The notes under the pieces are model-generated. The model saw nothing but the letters and a program-made list of their open reading frames with translations, searched no databases and had not been told where the DNA came from. From positions 1 to 22,889 of IMG/VR virus record IMGVR_UViG_3300028712_000015: a stretch of 22,889 nucleotides of DNA; one strand, 5' to 3'. Shown here one piece after another: positions 1 to 7,561 of the stretch. Numbering within the stretch: the stretch's first letter is position 1; each line of letters starts with the position of its first letter. This DNA is from a virus. Position numbers and translations under genes: made by a program.

Positions 1-887
1 AGGACACCATCGACTTTGAGCTCAAGCACGCCAGCAAGCATGGCTGGGGATCGTGGTACGGCGCGCGCAACACCGGCATCGGCAACTTCGCTGGCATCGG
101 CGGCAACCGTGGCGTCGGTGCGGAGCGCGGCAGGGTAGCTGGCGGAGGAGCAACGGCGGCACCGGCTGAGACGACCACGCAGTTGGAAGGCGGTGGCGGC
201 AACTTAGTCGAAGAAGCACAGGGGCGTGTTGCCGGTATTCGCAAGGGTAAGCTCGATCCGCAACTGAGAGATGCGCTGGAGGGCGCAGCTGAAGCCTCTG
301 GCGTCAAGATTCGCGTCACCTCTGGCGGTCAACGCATGGAGGGAGCGCACGGTCACACCGGGTCGCATCGTCACGATAAAGGCCGCGCCGCCGATGTTGA
401 CATTGTCGATCCGAAGACCGGCAAGGTGCTGGGGCTGAATGATCCGCGTCGTCTCAAGGTGATCGAGGAAGCGGCGCGACGCGGCGCTGGTGGTACTGGC
501 GCGCGCTACATGAGCGATCCGGCTAAAATCCACATGGGCATCACGGGCAACCGCGCCATCGTTGGTGAAGGTCTCGGTGCCTATGCAGGAACGGCTGAAG
601 AGAGAGCGGCGGTGCAGCGCGGTCTCGATAACCGGTTGACGCCAGATCAAATGAGAGCGGAGCGCGAAGCCAGAAACAACAAGGCAGCACCGACAGCGCC
701 GACGGCGGAGATGCCGCCCGTGCAGCCAACCGACGACACGCCGGTCACGCGCGATCAACGGGTCAACCTCAACATGAGGGTCAACGACAACGAGGTGCAG
801 TTCGCGCGCGCGTCGATGCGCAGACAGGCGGACCGCGAAGTGCGCGAGGCACGCTGGAGTTCTTATTCCGACATCGGAGCGGCATAA
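1..887 (+). CDS. C-terminal part of a tape-measure/tail-lysin protein with M15-like peptidase motif (partial)
   Basis: The frame is open from the window edge (first whole codon at position 3) to a TAA at 885-887, so the start lies outside. The visible 294 residues begin with a Gly/Trp-rich stretch (KHGWGSWYGARNTGIGNF) and a Gly/Ala-rich linker. A domain around bases 230-590 follows, with HDKGRAAD (the HxxGxAxD zinc motif of M15/VanY-like D,D-peptidases) and a later KIHMGI that could supply another ligand. The tail is charged and probably helical. In P2-like phages the gene before gpU is the tape measure, so this is probably its C-terminal end with a peptidoglycan-cleaving domain used at DNA entry. 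The motif is seen; the tape-measure identity is inferred from gene order. It overlaps the next gene by one base (TAATG). Confidence 0.7.
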   Translation, partial: DTIDFELKHASKHGWGSWYGARNTGIGNFAGIGGNRGVGAERGRVAGGGATAAPAETTTQLEGGGGNLVEEAQGRVAGIRKGKLDPQLRDALEGAAEASGVKIRVTSGGQRMEGAHGHTGSHRHDKGRAADVDIVDPKTGKVLGLNDPRRLKVIEEAARRGAGGTGARYMSDPAKIHMGITGNRAIVGEGLGAYAGTAEERAAVQRGLDNRLTPDQMRAEREARNNKAAPTAPTAEMPPVQPTDDTPVTRDQRVNLNMRVNDNEVQFARASMRRQADREVREARWSSYSDIGAA

Positions 888-1468
888 TGGCCAACTGGGT
901 TATGTTTCAGTGGGGACCGATTCAATTTCAGGTCTTTCCGATGAACGTCGAGAACTTCGCGCACCAGACCGGCGCGGATTGGGCCAAGAAGGAAATCGCT
1001 GGCGCTGCGATGTATCGTGAGTGGGTTGGTGAGGCCGACGAGCACATCTCGCTGAAGGGCAAGGTCTTCCCGCATTTCTTTGCTGGCAAATCGCGCAACT
1101 CCAGCGATCCCAACAGCGGGCTGCCTCGCAACATCACGCATCCGATACAGGGGCCGGAAGCATCGCGCGCCGCTGACGACGTGCTGCGCGAGCATCTCGG
1201 CGGCGGCGCATCATCCGGCGGCCTGACCCATCTCGACGTGCTCGACAACATGCGACGGCTGGGTCAGGCGCACATCCTGATCAGGGGCGATGGCTGGCAC
1301 TTCGGTTGGTACATCATCGAGACGCTGAGCCGTGGCCACACGTTCCTCGGCTATGACGGCATCGGACAGATGATCGAGTTCGAGGCGAGCTTCCAGCGTG
1401 TGCCGATCCCGAACGACGGAGCCAGCAACATCGCCCAGCTTTACAGTTCGGGAGCCATTGGAGCATGA
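887..1468 (+). CDS. U: Phage tail protein, P2 gpU family
   Basis: This 193-residue protein matches the gpU tail-completion family. It has an N-terminal strand-rich part (MFQWGPIQFQVFPMN), then HISLKGKVFPHFFAG, the family's 'I(T/S)LxGxxxP' signature, then a gap rich in His and Gly, then GQAHILIRGDGWHFGWYIIE, which matches the family's 'G...L..G.G...G.Y.I' core. The order U-X-D that follows is the P2 order. GpU sits at the head-proximal end of the tail tube and sets tail completion. A GGAG at about 875 precedes the ATG. It is about 30-40 residues longer than typical gpU because of an insertion around residues 75-110. Confidence 0.88.
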   Translation: MANWVMFQWGPIQFQVFPMNVENFAHQTGADWAKKEIAGAAMYREWVGEADEHISLKGKVFPHFFAGKSRNSSDPNSGLPRNITHPIQGPEASRAADDVLREHLGGGASSGGLTHLDVLDNMRRLGQAHILIRGDGWHFGWYIIETLSRGHTFLGYDGIGQMIEFEASFQRVPIPNDGASNIAQLYSSGAIGA

Positions 1469-1776
1469 GCGTCTCATCTTACGACCTTGTCACCGTCGGC
1501 TCGGATTACATCACCGTCGACCTGATCCTGTGGCGGCGCTATCGCAACCGCGCGCCGATGATGCTGGAGCGTATGCTGGACGACAACCCGCATCTGGCGA
1601 AGTGCCATCGCTACTCGCCGTTCCTTCCCGTGGGCACGCAGGTGCGCATCCCGATTGATTACGATGTTCTAAGCGGCATCCCGCAACGCAAGAACACCGT
1701 GGTGCTGTGGGGCAAGACGCCGGAGGACAACATGACGCAATTCGGATCGCAGGGCACCGCACCGGCAGGGATGTGA
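1465..1776 (+). CDS. X: Phage tail protein, P2 gpX family (LysM-like)
   Basis: The 103-residue product carries the gpX pattern: a short N-terminal strand (YDLVTVGSDYITVDLILWRRY), a helix ending in ML..NP.L (MLDDNPHLAKC), then FLPVGTQVRIP. GpX is a small LysM-like tail protein found between gpU and gpD in P2-like phages. Its start overlaps the gpU stop as ATGA, so translation is probably coupled. It is somewhat longer than P2 gpX because of a tail after residue 75 (PQRKNTVVLWGKTPEDN), which may be specific to this phage group. Confidence 0.85.
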   Translation: MSVSSYDLVTVGSDYITVDLILWRRYRNRAPMMLERMLDDNPHLAKCHRYSPFLPVGTQVRIPIDYDVLSGIPQRKNTVVLWGKTPEDNMTQFGSQGTAPAGM

Positions 1777-1777
1777 C

Positions 1778-3388
1778 ATGGTCGAGCATCAGGGGCCGCG
1801 TCGGCACGCATGGTGTCAAATACTGGTGCACGGAAAGGACATCTCGTCCCGGCTGTTTCCGTATCTGATCTCGGTGCAGGTGATCGACAAGCTCGGTGGC
1901 GGTTCTGACGAGTGCAACATCGAGCTTGATGATCGCAACGCCGAGCTTCAGATTCCGCCCGACGGCGCGGAGCTACAGGTCTGCCTCGGCTGGAAAGGTG
2001 AGGGTCCGCGCCTGACCGATTACGGCAGGGAGAGCGCCGCAGGCGGGCAGGGCATAATTCAAACGGCACCGATGGGCGAAGCCAAGTTCGGCGGCCCCGG
2101 TCTTGAGATCGTGTTCGATGGCTGGGTCGAGAACTGCGAGTCCGGGTTCGGTCGTCGCGGCGGCGGTCGTCGGTTGTGGATCGAGGGCAAGGGCCACAAC
2201 GACAAGGGTCTCAACAAGGAAGTGCAAAGCGATTTCTTGGGCGCTGGCAAGGAGGACGACAGCGCTGGCGGCGAGGGCGGTGTCGCTGGCGGTGCCGGTG
2301 GGGACGGCGGCACGGGTGACGCTGCGACCGCAGGCGGCGGTGGTGGTGGCAAGATTCCGCTCAAGGACATGATGACCAAGGTGTTCGGCGCTGCCGGGCT
2401 GCAGGTCGTGATGTCGCCTGCGATGGAAAAGATTTCGCGCGACTATTGGCGCATCAATGACAGCCCGATGAACTTCGGAGAACGCATCGCGCGCGAGACC
2501 GGCGGGTTTTTCAAGATCATGAAGAACAAGGCGGTGCTGGTCAGCGCCGGGGAATCCACCGCCGCCGATGGATCGCCGATGCCAACCATCGAGGCGATCT
2601 GGGGCATCAACCTGATCGGCTGGCGCATCAAGCCGTACATCGGGCGTCCGCAATATGGCGAGGCGCAATCGAAATTCTTCGACGTGTTCAAAGGCGGATG
2701 GGAAGACATCAAGAGCCAGATCAGCGCGGTCACGCCGTTCGGCGGCACCAATGCGGTTGCGCATGCCGTCAACTCGGTGGCCGACAAAGCCACGGGCGAG
2801 CAAACCAACCAAGGTGCCGGTGCCGACGTCCAAGGCAGGCGCGGCACCGGTTGGGTGTTGCTCAATGGCGAACCGACAGCAAAGGCCGGTGGCTATGTCG
2901 TGATCGACGGCGCACGCCCGGGCGTCGACGGCACCTATCGGATCAAGGAAGCCGAGCACAATTACACGCGCGGTGTCGGCTACACCACGCGCTGTCAGGT
3001 TGAGAACCCGAGCGGCACCGACGCTGGCATGAAGTGGAAACAGGACCCGGGACCGGGTCGTGTCGCTCCGCCGGAAATGGAAGGCCCGCCAGCGCCGCCC
3101 GAGGAAGGCGAGTCGTGGTCGCCTGAAGATGACCCGAACGAGCTAACGCCAGCGTTCCCACCCGGGACACCTCCGGAAGAATCGTGGTCTCCGGAAGACG
3201 ATCCGAACGAACTGACGCCGTCGTTCACGCCGGGCGAAGGTTCTCCGGGTGAATCGTGGTCGCCGACACCGGGCGATCCCGGCGGCAGGGTAACCCCGCC
3301 GATCTCCGGAACGCAGACGTGGACGGCGGAGGAATTGCAGCGCATCCAGCGAGCACAAGAGGCGGTCAGGCCGCCGATCTCCAGATAA
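1778..3388 (+). CDS. D: Phage late control/tail hub protein, gpD family
   Basis: The 536-residue protein has the baseplate-hub gpD fold signature: an N-terminal strand domain (LISVQVIDKLGGGSDECNIE, then DGAELQVCLGW), a central FDGWVENCESGFGRRGG and LWIEGKGHNDKGLNKE, and PLKDMMTKVFGAAGLQV with a following YWRINDSPMNFGERIARETG, typical of the family. A Gly-rich insertion lies at about residues 155-190. After about residue 420 the protein becomes Pro/Glu-rich with three copies of an ESWSP repeat, which is not part of the usual fold. GpD is the tail hub to which the tube and spike attach. The gene starts two bases after the gpX stop, and AGGGA precedes the ATG. Confidence 0.87.
   Translation: MVEHQGPRRHAWCQILVHGKDISSRLFPYLISVQVIDKLGGGSDECNIELDDRNAELQIPPDGAELQVCLGWKGEGPRLTDYGRESAAGGQGIIQTAPMGEAKFGGPGLEIVFDGWVENCESGFGRRGGGRRLWIEGKGHNDKGLNKEVQSDFLGAGKEDDSAGGEGGVAGGAGGDGGTGDAATAGGGGGGKIPLKDMMTKVFGAAGLQVVMSPAMEKISRDYWRINDSPMNFGERIARETGGFFKIMKNKAVLVSAGESTAADGSPMPTIEAIWGINLIGWRIKPYIGRPQYGEAQSKFFDVFKGGWEDIKSQISAVTPFGGTNAVAHAVNSVADKATGEQTNQGAGADVQGRRGTGWVLLNGEPTAKAGGYVVIDGARPGVDGTYRIKEAEHNYTRGVGYTTRCQVENPSGTDAGMKWKQDPGPGRVAPPEMEGPPAPPEEGESWSPEDDPNELTPAFPPGTPPEESWSPEDDPNELTPSFTPGEGSPGESWSPTPGDPGGRVTPPISGTQTWTAEELQRIQRAQEAVRPPISR
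3110..3292 (+). repeat. In-gene repeats coding for ESWSPEDDPNELTP-type units
   Basis: Three in-frame copies start at 3110, 3179 and 3251 (spacing 69 and 72 bases). The first two encode ESWSPEDDPNELTP exactly, with several synonymous base changes between them. The third is shortened to ESWSPTPGDP. Conserved protein with diverged codons suggests an old duplication held by selection on the peptide. Confidence 0.85.
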
Positions 3389-3399
3389 GGAAAACCCCA

Positions 3400-4962
3400 A
3401 TGACGATCTGCATTTCGTCCGGACACGGCAAGTATGTGCGCGGCGCATCAGGCTATCTGGACGAAGTGAATTGCGCGCGCGATGTCGTTGACGAAACCGC
3501 GCGGCTGTTGCGCGCCGCTGGCGTCGACGCGATGACATATCACGACGATTGGAGCCATTCGCAGAACGAGAACCTGAACCGCATCGTCAACTGGCACAAC
3601 GCGCAAAAGCGAACGCTCGATGTCAGTGTGCACTTCAACGCCTATCAAACCACCAGCGCCGAGATGGGGACCGAGTGTCTGTACCTGACACAGAAGGACC
3701 TCGCGAAAAAGGTCGCGGATGGAATCGCCAAGGCGACAGGCCTGCCAAATCGCGGGCCGAAGTATCGCGACAACCTGTTCTTCCTGAACTCGACGGCGGA
3801 AGCATCTGTGCTGGTCGAGGTGGTGTTTGTCGATAGCTCCGCCGATGCCGACGCCTATCAGGAATACTTCGATGACGTGTGCGTCGCACTGGCGTCTGCG
3901 CTCACCGGCAAGAAGATATCGGCAGAGCCACCGCCCGACGAGGTCGAAGAGATCGAACCTCCTCTCATACCGGAGGAAGAACCGGGACGGCCAACGATAG
4001 GCCTCGGCGACAGTGGCGACCATGTTGTGTACGTGCAGACATTGCTCGGCGTCTTTCCAGCGGACGGCGATTTCGGCCCCGTGACCGATGCAGCAGTGCG
4101 CGGTTATCAATCGGCTTATGGCGAGGGTGTGACGTCAGACGGCATCATCGGCCCAAAGACGTGGGCTGCGCTGGATTATCTGGAGAACGCCAAGGCGTCG
4201 GGCAATGACCGTATGCCAGCGGATCAGGCGCGCAGGATCGCAGATATCGCAAAGCATTCCGCCATCGCCAATTACAAATGGCGTGATCGCGGCAAGCTGC
4301 CGCTCGGCTACACCGCTGGCATCGCGCAATGCTTCGGGCTGGCGGCGACGCGGCTGATGCAGGGTCATCCGATAGCAACGACGGCGGCGCAGGCGGATCG
4401 CAACCTGTCGGAGAAGGATGCGCTGACGTGGTATCGCGACGAGTTTGCCGCGCTCGGAATGGACAACAGCGTCGACGGCATCGACACGCTGCGCCATCTG
4501 TTCGTGCTGATGCTCGGGCTCGGCGCGCGCGAAAGCTCCGGGCGCTACTGCGAGGGCCGCGACATGAGCGCGGAGAACGTCAGCGCAGACACCGCCGAGG
4601 CGTCGCTGTACCAGACCTCGTGGAATATCCGCTCGTGCTCCTCATCGATCCCGCCGTTGCTGCAGGAATACTGGGCCAACCCGAATGGATTCCTGCCGAC
4701 GTTCCAAGAGGGCGTGAAGCTCGACAAGGACGATCTCGGCAACTACGGCAGCGGCGACGGTGCCAAGTTTCAATTCCTGTCGAAGTTCTCCCCGGCGTTT
4801 CATGCCTTCGTGACCGGCGTCGGTCTGCGCTATCTGCGCCAGCACTGGGGGCCGATCAACCGCCAAGAGGTCGAACTGAAGCGCGAGGCCAACGAAATGC
4901 TGCTCGACGTGCAGCGCCTGCTTAGCGAAGACGCTGCCGAGAATCCTGATGCAATGGCTTAG
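3400..4962 (+). CDS. Endolysin: amidase_3 + peptidoglycan-binding domain + lysozyme-like domain
   Basis: The start is the ATG at 3400, preceded by TAAGGA. The frame is open further upstream, but that part overlaps the gpD repeats. The 520-residue product has three parts. Residues 1-170 are an N-acetylmuramoyl-L-alanine amidase of the amidase_3 type: SSGHG (H9), E22, SVHFNA (H78) and VLVEVVF (E140) fit the zinc and catalytic positions. Residues about 195-260 are a PG_binding_1 domain (GDSGDHVVYVQTLLG, DGDFGPVTDAAVRGYQ, DGIIGPKTWAAL). Residues about 270-510 look like a lysozyme or transglycosylase-like domain with GARESSGRYCEGRD (E378) and AEASLYQTSWN. It would cut both the amide and possibly the glycan bond of peptidoglycan at lysis. 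The first two domains are sure; the glycosidase role is inferred from the E-S-S-G motif. No signal peptide is seen, so it probably needs the holin. Confidence 0.85.
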   Translation: MTICISSGHGKYVRGASGYLDEVNCARDVVDETARLLRAAGVDAMTYHDDWSHSQNENLNRIVNWHNAQKRTLDVSVHFNAYQTTSAEMGTECLYLTQKDLAKKVADGIAKATGLPNRGPKYRDNLFFLNSTAEASVLVEVVFVDSSADADAYQEYFDDVCVALASALTGKKISAEPPPDEVEEIEPPLIPEEEPGRPTIGLGDSGDHVVYVQTLLGVFPADGDFGPVTDAAVRGYQSAYGEGVTSDGIIGPKTWAALDYLENAKASGNDRMPADQARRIADIAKHSAIANYKWRDRGKLPLGYTAGIAQCFGLAATRLMQGHPIATTAAQADRNLSEKDALTWYRDEFAALGMDNSVDGIDTLRHLFVLMLGLGARESSGRYCEGRDMSAENVSADTAEASLYQTSWNIRSCSSSIPPLLQEYWANPNGFLPTFQEGVKLDKDDLGNYGSGDGAKFQFLSKFSPAFHAFVTGVGLRYLRQHWGPINRQEVELKREANEMLLDVQRLLSEDAAENPDAMA

Positions 4963-4993
4963 GGCCGCGCTCGCAAAGGTTGGAGCCCAACGC

Positions 4994-5137
4994 ATGACGC
5001 AACTACTGGATCGCATCATCTGCCGATTGTTTCATCGGCGCTATCACACGCTGGCACCCGGCGACGCCGTCGCGGGCTGGCGCTTCATCCGTTGCAGCAA
5101 GTGCAACGCGACGTGGCCCGAAAGGAAAATGCCATGA
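4994..5137 (+). CDS. Small Cys-pair protein in the lysis cluster
   Basis: A 47-residue ORF with one CxxC (RCSKCNATWPE) near its C-terminus and a basic N-terminal half. The ATG at 4994 is preceded by TTGGAGCCC and leaves a 31-base gap to the endolysin stop. An in-frame ATG at 4949 would add 15 residues and overlap the endolysin by 14 bases; its Shine-Dalgarno is weaker. The stop overlaps the next gene as ATGCCATGA. It lies between endolysin and holin-like genes. I do not recognise the family. One Cys pair could be half of a zinc site in a dimer. Confidence 0.5.
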   Translation: MTQLLDRIICRLFHRRYHTLAPGDAVAGWRFIRCSKCNATWPERKMP

Positions 5138-5349
5138 TCACATCGCTCGTATCGCTCGTCGTCTACATCATCGTCATCGGCGTGGTGTTCTGGCTGTTGA
5201 GCTACCTGATCGACAACCTGCCGATGGACGAGCCCTTCCGGCGCATTGCCAAGATCGTGCTGATGGTGCTCTCGGTCTTGATCGTCATCGTGCTCCTGCT
5301 CCAGTTCGTCGGAGCCATCGACGGCGGGGTGCCCCGGATCGCCCGGTAG
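5134..5349 (+). CDS. Two-helix membrane protein, holin-like
   Basis: Start chosen at the ATG at 5134 because AAAGGAAAA precedes it and it overlaps the previous stop; the frame is open upstream without a better start. The 71 residues form two hydrophobic helices (about 6-26 and 40-62) separated by a short charged loop (DNLPMDEPFRRIAK). Location directly after the endolysin, size and topology suggest a holin that would let the endolysin reach the cell wall. Similar small proteins also occur as phage membrane proteins of unknown role, so the function is inferred from context. Confidence 0.65.
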   Translation: MITSLVSLVVYIIVIGVVFWLLSYLIDNLPMDEPFRRIAKIVLMVLSVLIVIVLLLQFVGAIDGGVPRIAR

Positions 5350-5383
5350 GAAATATCGCCCACCGTGGGAGCTAACGGGTTCC

Positions 5384-5680
5384 CTATTTCAGCCTGTCCG
5401 GGGACCTGAACCGGGTGGCGAGCGAGGTGGCCAGTTCGAGCGCCCGCGCCGCCTTGGAATCCGCCTCGCTCATTAGCGCGAGCAACTGGTCCGGTGTCGG
5501 TGGAGGGCCGGATGGCAAAGGCTCTCCACGGGCTTCTAATGCGATCCTGCGGCGGCTGAGCCCGGCGGCTTCGCGGCGCAGCGAGCGAGCCCGGCGGCAG
5601 GCCGGGCAGGAACCGCCCCACCTCTTCTCCCCGGGGGCCAGCTTCCATCGCCTGTGGCATGTTTCACAGATCAGGCGCAC
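5384..5680 (-). CDS. Small zinc-ribbon phage protein
   Basis: This 98-residue product starts with GTG at 5680 (AAAAGGTG upstream). It opens with CETCHRRWKLAPGEK and SCPACRRAR, two CxxC pairs about 20 residues apart that would hold one zinc. The middle is Arg-rich, and the C-terminal third is an Ala/Leu-rich helix (DQLLALMSEADSKAARALEL). It is the last gene of the leftward block and converges on the lysis genes with about 34 bases between. The family is unknown; nucleic-acid binding is a guess from the ribbon and the basic stretch. Confidence 0.55.
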   Translation of the reverse strand: MRLICETCHRRWKLAPGEKRWGGSCPACRRARSLRREAAGLSRRRIALEARGEPLPSGPPPTPDQLLALMSEADSKAARALELATSLATRFRSPDRLK

Positions 5681-5696
5681 CAGACCACACCTTTTC

Positions 5697-5969
5697 CTAA
5701 CTCGTTGACCGCTTTCGCTGAAATTCGTTCCAGCCAGTGCGTAGCTGCGTGAAACGTTCGTCCCGCTCTATCTCGCGGCGCTCTGCCTTGGTTGGCCTGC
5801 GCAGCCCGGCGTCCCGGGTGCTGTCCAAGATGACGAACGCGCCGCAGCCAAAGCACATGGTGGCGTCGCCGTCGGTCGGCGTCGCCTCATCGTCGTCGCT
5901 GAAGGCCACGCTGAGCCGGTTGTGATGGAAGCCGCAGAACGGGCAAGTGGTGCGCATCACCAGCGTCAT
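5697..5969 (-). CDS. Small zinc-ribbon phage protein (restriction-alleviation-like size and motif)
   Basis: Start chosen at the ATG at 5969, which overlaps the upstream stop as ATGA; the frame runs further upstream, but those codons belong to the neighbouring gene. The 90-residue product has CPFCGFHHNRL and MCFGCGAFVIL, a C-x2-C plus C-x2-C arrangement, followed by a basic helical tail. The layout resembles small phage zinc-ribbon proteins, including Lar-like ones, but the match is not close enough for a name. Confidence 0.6.
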   Translation of the reverse strand: MTLVMRTTCPFCGFHHNRLSVAFSDDDEATPTDGDATMCFGCGAFVILDSTRDAGLRRPTKAERREIERDERFTQLRTGWNEFQRKRSTS

Positions 5970-6352
5970 CGCTTCGGCCCCACCAGCAACGACGGTGGCA
6001 TCGGAATCACCATCGTGCTCGGCTTCCAGATGTGCAGCACGTGCGGATGGAAGTTCACGTATTCGCTCTTCGGCGGATGGTACTGCACCGCCATCTCGTG
6101 CTCGCCCCAGAACAGGTCCTTTATCCAGCACATCTCCTCCCACGTCGGACATCGCTTCTCCGCCGAAACCGACACGTGCTCCCAGCCCGTGTCATTGCCG
6201 TTGCCTGACGGCCCGCTCGACAGAGCCATCAACATTGCGCCGCTCGGCGCGATCAGGCGAAACGCTCCAGCTAAACCAAAGCTCTCATCGCTCGCGTAGC
6301 TGCCCTCACGAAGCCGGTTCGCCTGCAGCGTCAGCGGCACGAACTTTTTCAT
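5966..6352 (-). CDS. Conserved phage protein, DUF7694-like
   Basis: Start chosen at the ATG at 6352 because it overlaps the upstream stop by four bases; the open frame continues to 6691 but that part shadows two other genes. The 128-residue product contains the conserved block GWEHVSVSAEKRCPTWEE, then MCWIKDLFWGEHEMAVQYHP and NFHPHVLHIWKP, which I associate with DUF7694, a phage family without known function. Its conserved Trp, His and Cys residues suggest a compact fold. Confidence 0.65.
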   Translation of the reverse strand: MKKFVPLTLQANRLREGSYASDESFGLAGAFRLIAPSGAMLMALSSGPSGNGNDTGWEHVSVSAEKRCPTWEEMCWIKDLFWGEHEMAVQYHPPKSEYVNFHPHVLHIWKPSTMVIPMPPSLLVGPKR

Positions 6353-6582
6353 TGCGTCCTCGGTGCTTTCTCGATGATCACATCGATGATGCGGTCGAGG
6401 TGCGCGCGCATCTTGTCGTGCTGCTCCGGCGGAAGCTGGATCATGCCGAAGCCGATGCAGGCGGCGCAGGCGCTCATGGCATCCTCCAAACGCTCGCCGC
6501 CCAGTGCTTGGCTGACACGGATCGACAGCTTGTCCATGTGATCCTGAAATTGATCGGGGGTCATGTTGCTGGATATCGGCAT
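6349..6582 (-). CDS. Hypothetical phage protein, helical
   Basis: A 77-residue ORF with ATG at 6582, separated from the upstream gene's stop by no bases. It is predicted mainly helical (DQFQDHMDKLSIRVSQAL, EQHDKMRAHLDRIIDVIIE) with CAAC near the middle. The ATGA overlap with the next gene and good third-position GC support it as a real gene. I do not recognise the family. Confidence 0.6.
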   Translation of the reverse strand: MPISSNMTPDQFQDHMDKLSIRVSQALGGERLEDAMSACAACIGFGMIQLPPEQHDKMRAHLDRIIDVIIEKAPRTQ

Positions 6583-6843
6583 TTACAATTCCTCCTCGGG
6601 ATCGATCATGTCCGGCGCGTCGAAGTTCGGCGGCATGGTGCGCTTGGCGATCACCGTGTTGGTCGCCTTGTCGTAGCTGGTGACGAACCACTTCTTCTTG
6701 TGCATGCCGTAGGCTGTCGCGTAGAGCCTGATCTCGTCCGCCGGATATTCCTTGGTGACCGGGATCGATCCGGTATCGCCCATCTTCAGGCGTTTCACCA
6801 CCCCGTGCACGTGACCGTGCAAGCCGTCGAGATGCTCGTCCAT
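6583..6843 (-). CDS. Hypothetical phage protein with acidic C-terminus
   Basis: The ATG at 6843 is preceded by TAAGGAGCAACAA, the extended Shine-Dalgarno form seen across this phage. The frame continues upstream into the PEP-CTERM gene's 3' end, so the longer start is rejected. The 86-residue product has a His-rich N-terminus (HLDGLHGHVHGVV) and a strand-rich middle (KKKWFVTSYDKATNTVIAKR), and ends DPEEEL. Function unknown. Confidence 0.65.
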   Translation of the reverse strand: MDEHLDGLHGHVHGVVKRLKMGDTGSIPVTKEYPADEIRLYATAYGMHKKKWFVTSYDKATNTVIAKRTMPPNFDAPDMIDPEEEL

Positions 6844-6863
6844 TTGTTGCTCCTTATAAGAAA

Positions 6864-6896
6864 CGCAGGGGACCGGTTGATTCCGATCTCCCTGCG
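6864..6896 (-). terminator. Weak hairpin downstream of the first PEP-CTERM gene
   Basis: CGCAGGG (6864-6870) and CCCTGCG (6890-6896) form a 7-bp stem around a 19-nt loop, 20 bases after the PEP-CTERM stop. Read leftward it is followed by TTTCTTAT, so it may act as a weak terminator before the gene starting at 6843. The long loop lowers confidence. Confidence 0.4.
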
Positions 6897-6916
6897 CTGC
6901 TCCTTCTTGGATCGCT

Positions 6917-7489
6917 TTATGCGACGCGGAAAGATGCCTCACCGTTTCGCTTGCGATAGGCCATGAAGCCCACGCCAGCGAAGCCAGCGATTAAAAGCAC
7001 CCAAGTCGCAGGCTCAGGTACGGGTGCCACTTGCGTGACGGAGAAGTTGCCGCCATAGCCTGCGGTCGCTCCGGCGTTACCGGAGATTTGCAGGTAGTAG
7101 CTGCCCTCGTCCAAGAACCCGATGCCGTTGAGCGACTGGCTCCTTGCACCAGTGTTCAGGCTCGCGAATTGCGGGCCAAACACCAGAGTGTCGTCGCCGC
7201 CGCCGGGGTCACCAACTGTCTCGTAAATCGCCGCAGCGAAATTCCCGATGTAGTTGGCACCACCGATGACGCCATCAGCAAACGTGTTGGTGGCGTTGGC
7301 GACCGCGATGTATGCTCCATCCAAAAGGGTGAAGGTGTAGTAATCGGTAAACAGTCCTGCACCCGGAGCGTTGCCGAAAGGGGCCGACGACGACGGCGGG
7401 TCAATGCCGAAGTCACTAACGACGGCGGCGCTCGCCGGGGCGGCGAGGCCTAAAGCAAGTGTGGCTGTTAACAGCAGCTTCTTTAACAT
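6917..7489 (-). CDS. PEP-CTERM sorting-signal surface protein (FxDxF-like)
   Basis: The 190-residue product has a signal peptide (MLKKLLLTATLALGLAAPAS, cut near ASA-A), a mature strand-rich domain with FTDYYTFTL, which resembles the FxDxF PEP-CTERM family, and from residue 157 a full sorting signal: VPEPATW, a hydrophobic helix (VLLIAGFAGVGFMAY) and the basic cluster RKR. Such proteins are cut by exosortase and placed at the cell surface or in the exopolysaccharide matrix. No exosortase lies in this window, so a host enzyme would be needed. The last residues after the basic cluster (FRVA) parallel the second PEP-CTERM protein (FRLA). CTAGGAG precedes the ATG. Finding this class in a phage operon is unusual. 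Confidence 0.85.
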   Translation of the reverse strand: MLKKLLLTATLALGLAAPASAAVVSDFGIDPPSSSAPFGNAPGAGLFTDYYTFTLLDGAYIAVANATNTFADGVIGGANYIGNFAAAIYETVGDPGGGDDTLVFGPQFASLNTGARSQSLNGIGFLDEGSYYLQISGNAGATAGYGGNFSVTQVAPVPEPATWVLLIAGFAGVGFMAYRKRNGEASFRVA

Positions 7490-7511
7490 GAGTAAAACTC
7501 CTAGCTAGAGA

Positions 7512-7530
7512 GCGGTGCGGGATGCACCGC
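7512..7530 (-). promoter_or_regulatory. GGTGC-GCACC leader hairpin before the first PEP-CTERM gene
   Basis: Plus-strand GCGGTGC (7512-7518), loop GGGAT, GCACCGC (7524-7530): a 7-bp stem with 5-nt loop, 22 bases before the PEP-CTERM ATG. Read leftward the core is GGTGCATCCCGCACC. Nearly the same 15-mer lies before the second PEP-CTERM gene. A role in leader RNA control or as a protein-binding site is inferred. Confidence 0.5.
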
Positions 7531-7561
7531 GCAACGTCTTAATGGGCGCTGCGCGCTGCAT

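Noticed and set aside
1973-2959. 328-codon minus-strand ORF
   Set aside because: It lies wholly opposite the well-supported gpD gene; high GC gives long antisense frames.
3256-3399. Upstream extension of the endolysin
   Set aside because: The extra 48 codons overlap the gpD repeat tail and lack a start signal; TAAGGA before 3400 is better.
5350-5383. Bidirectional terminator between converging genes
   Set aside because: Only short imperfect stems (GAAATA/TATTTC, CCCAC/GTGGG) are present, with no T-run.
5947-6966. 339-codon plus-strand ORF
   Set aside because: It is antisense to four leftward genes with start sites and overlapping stops.
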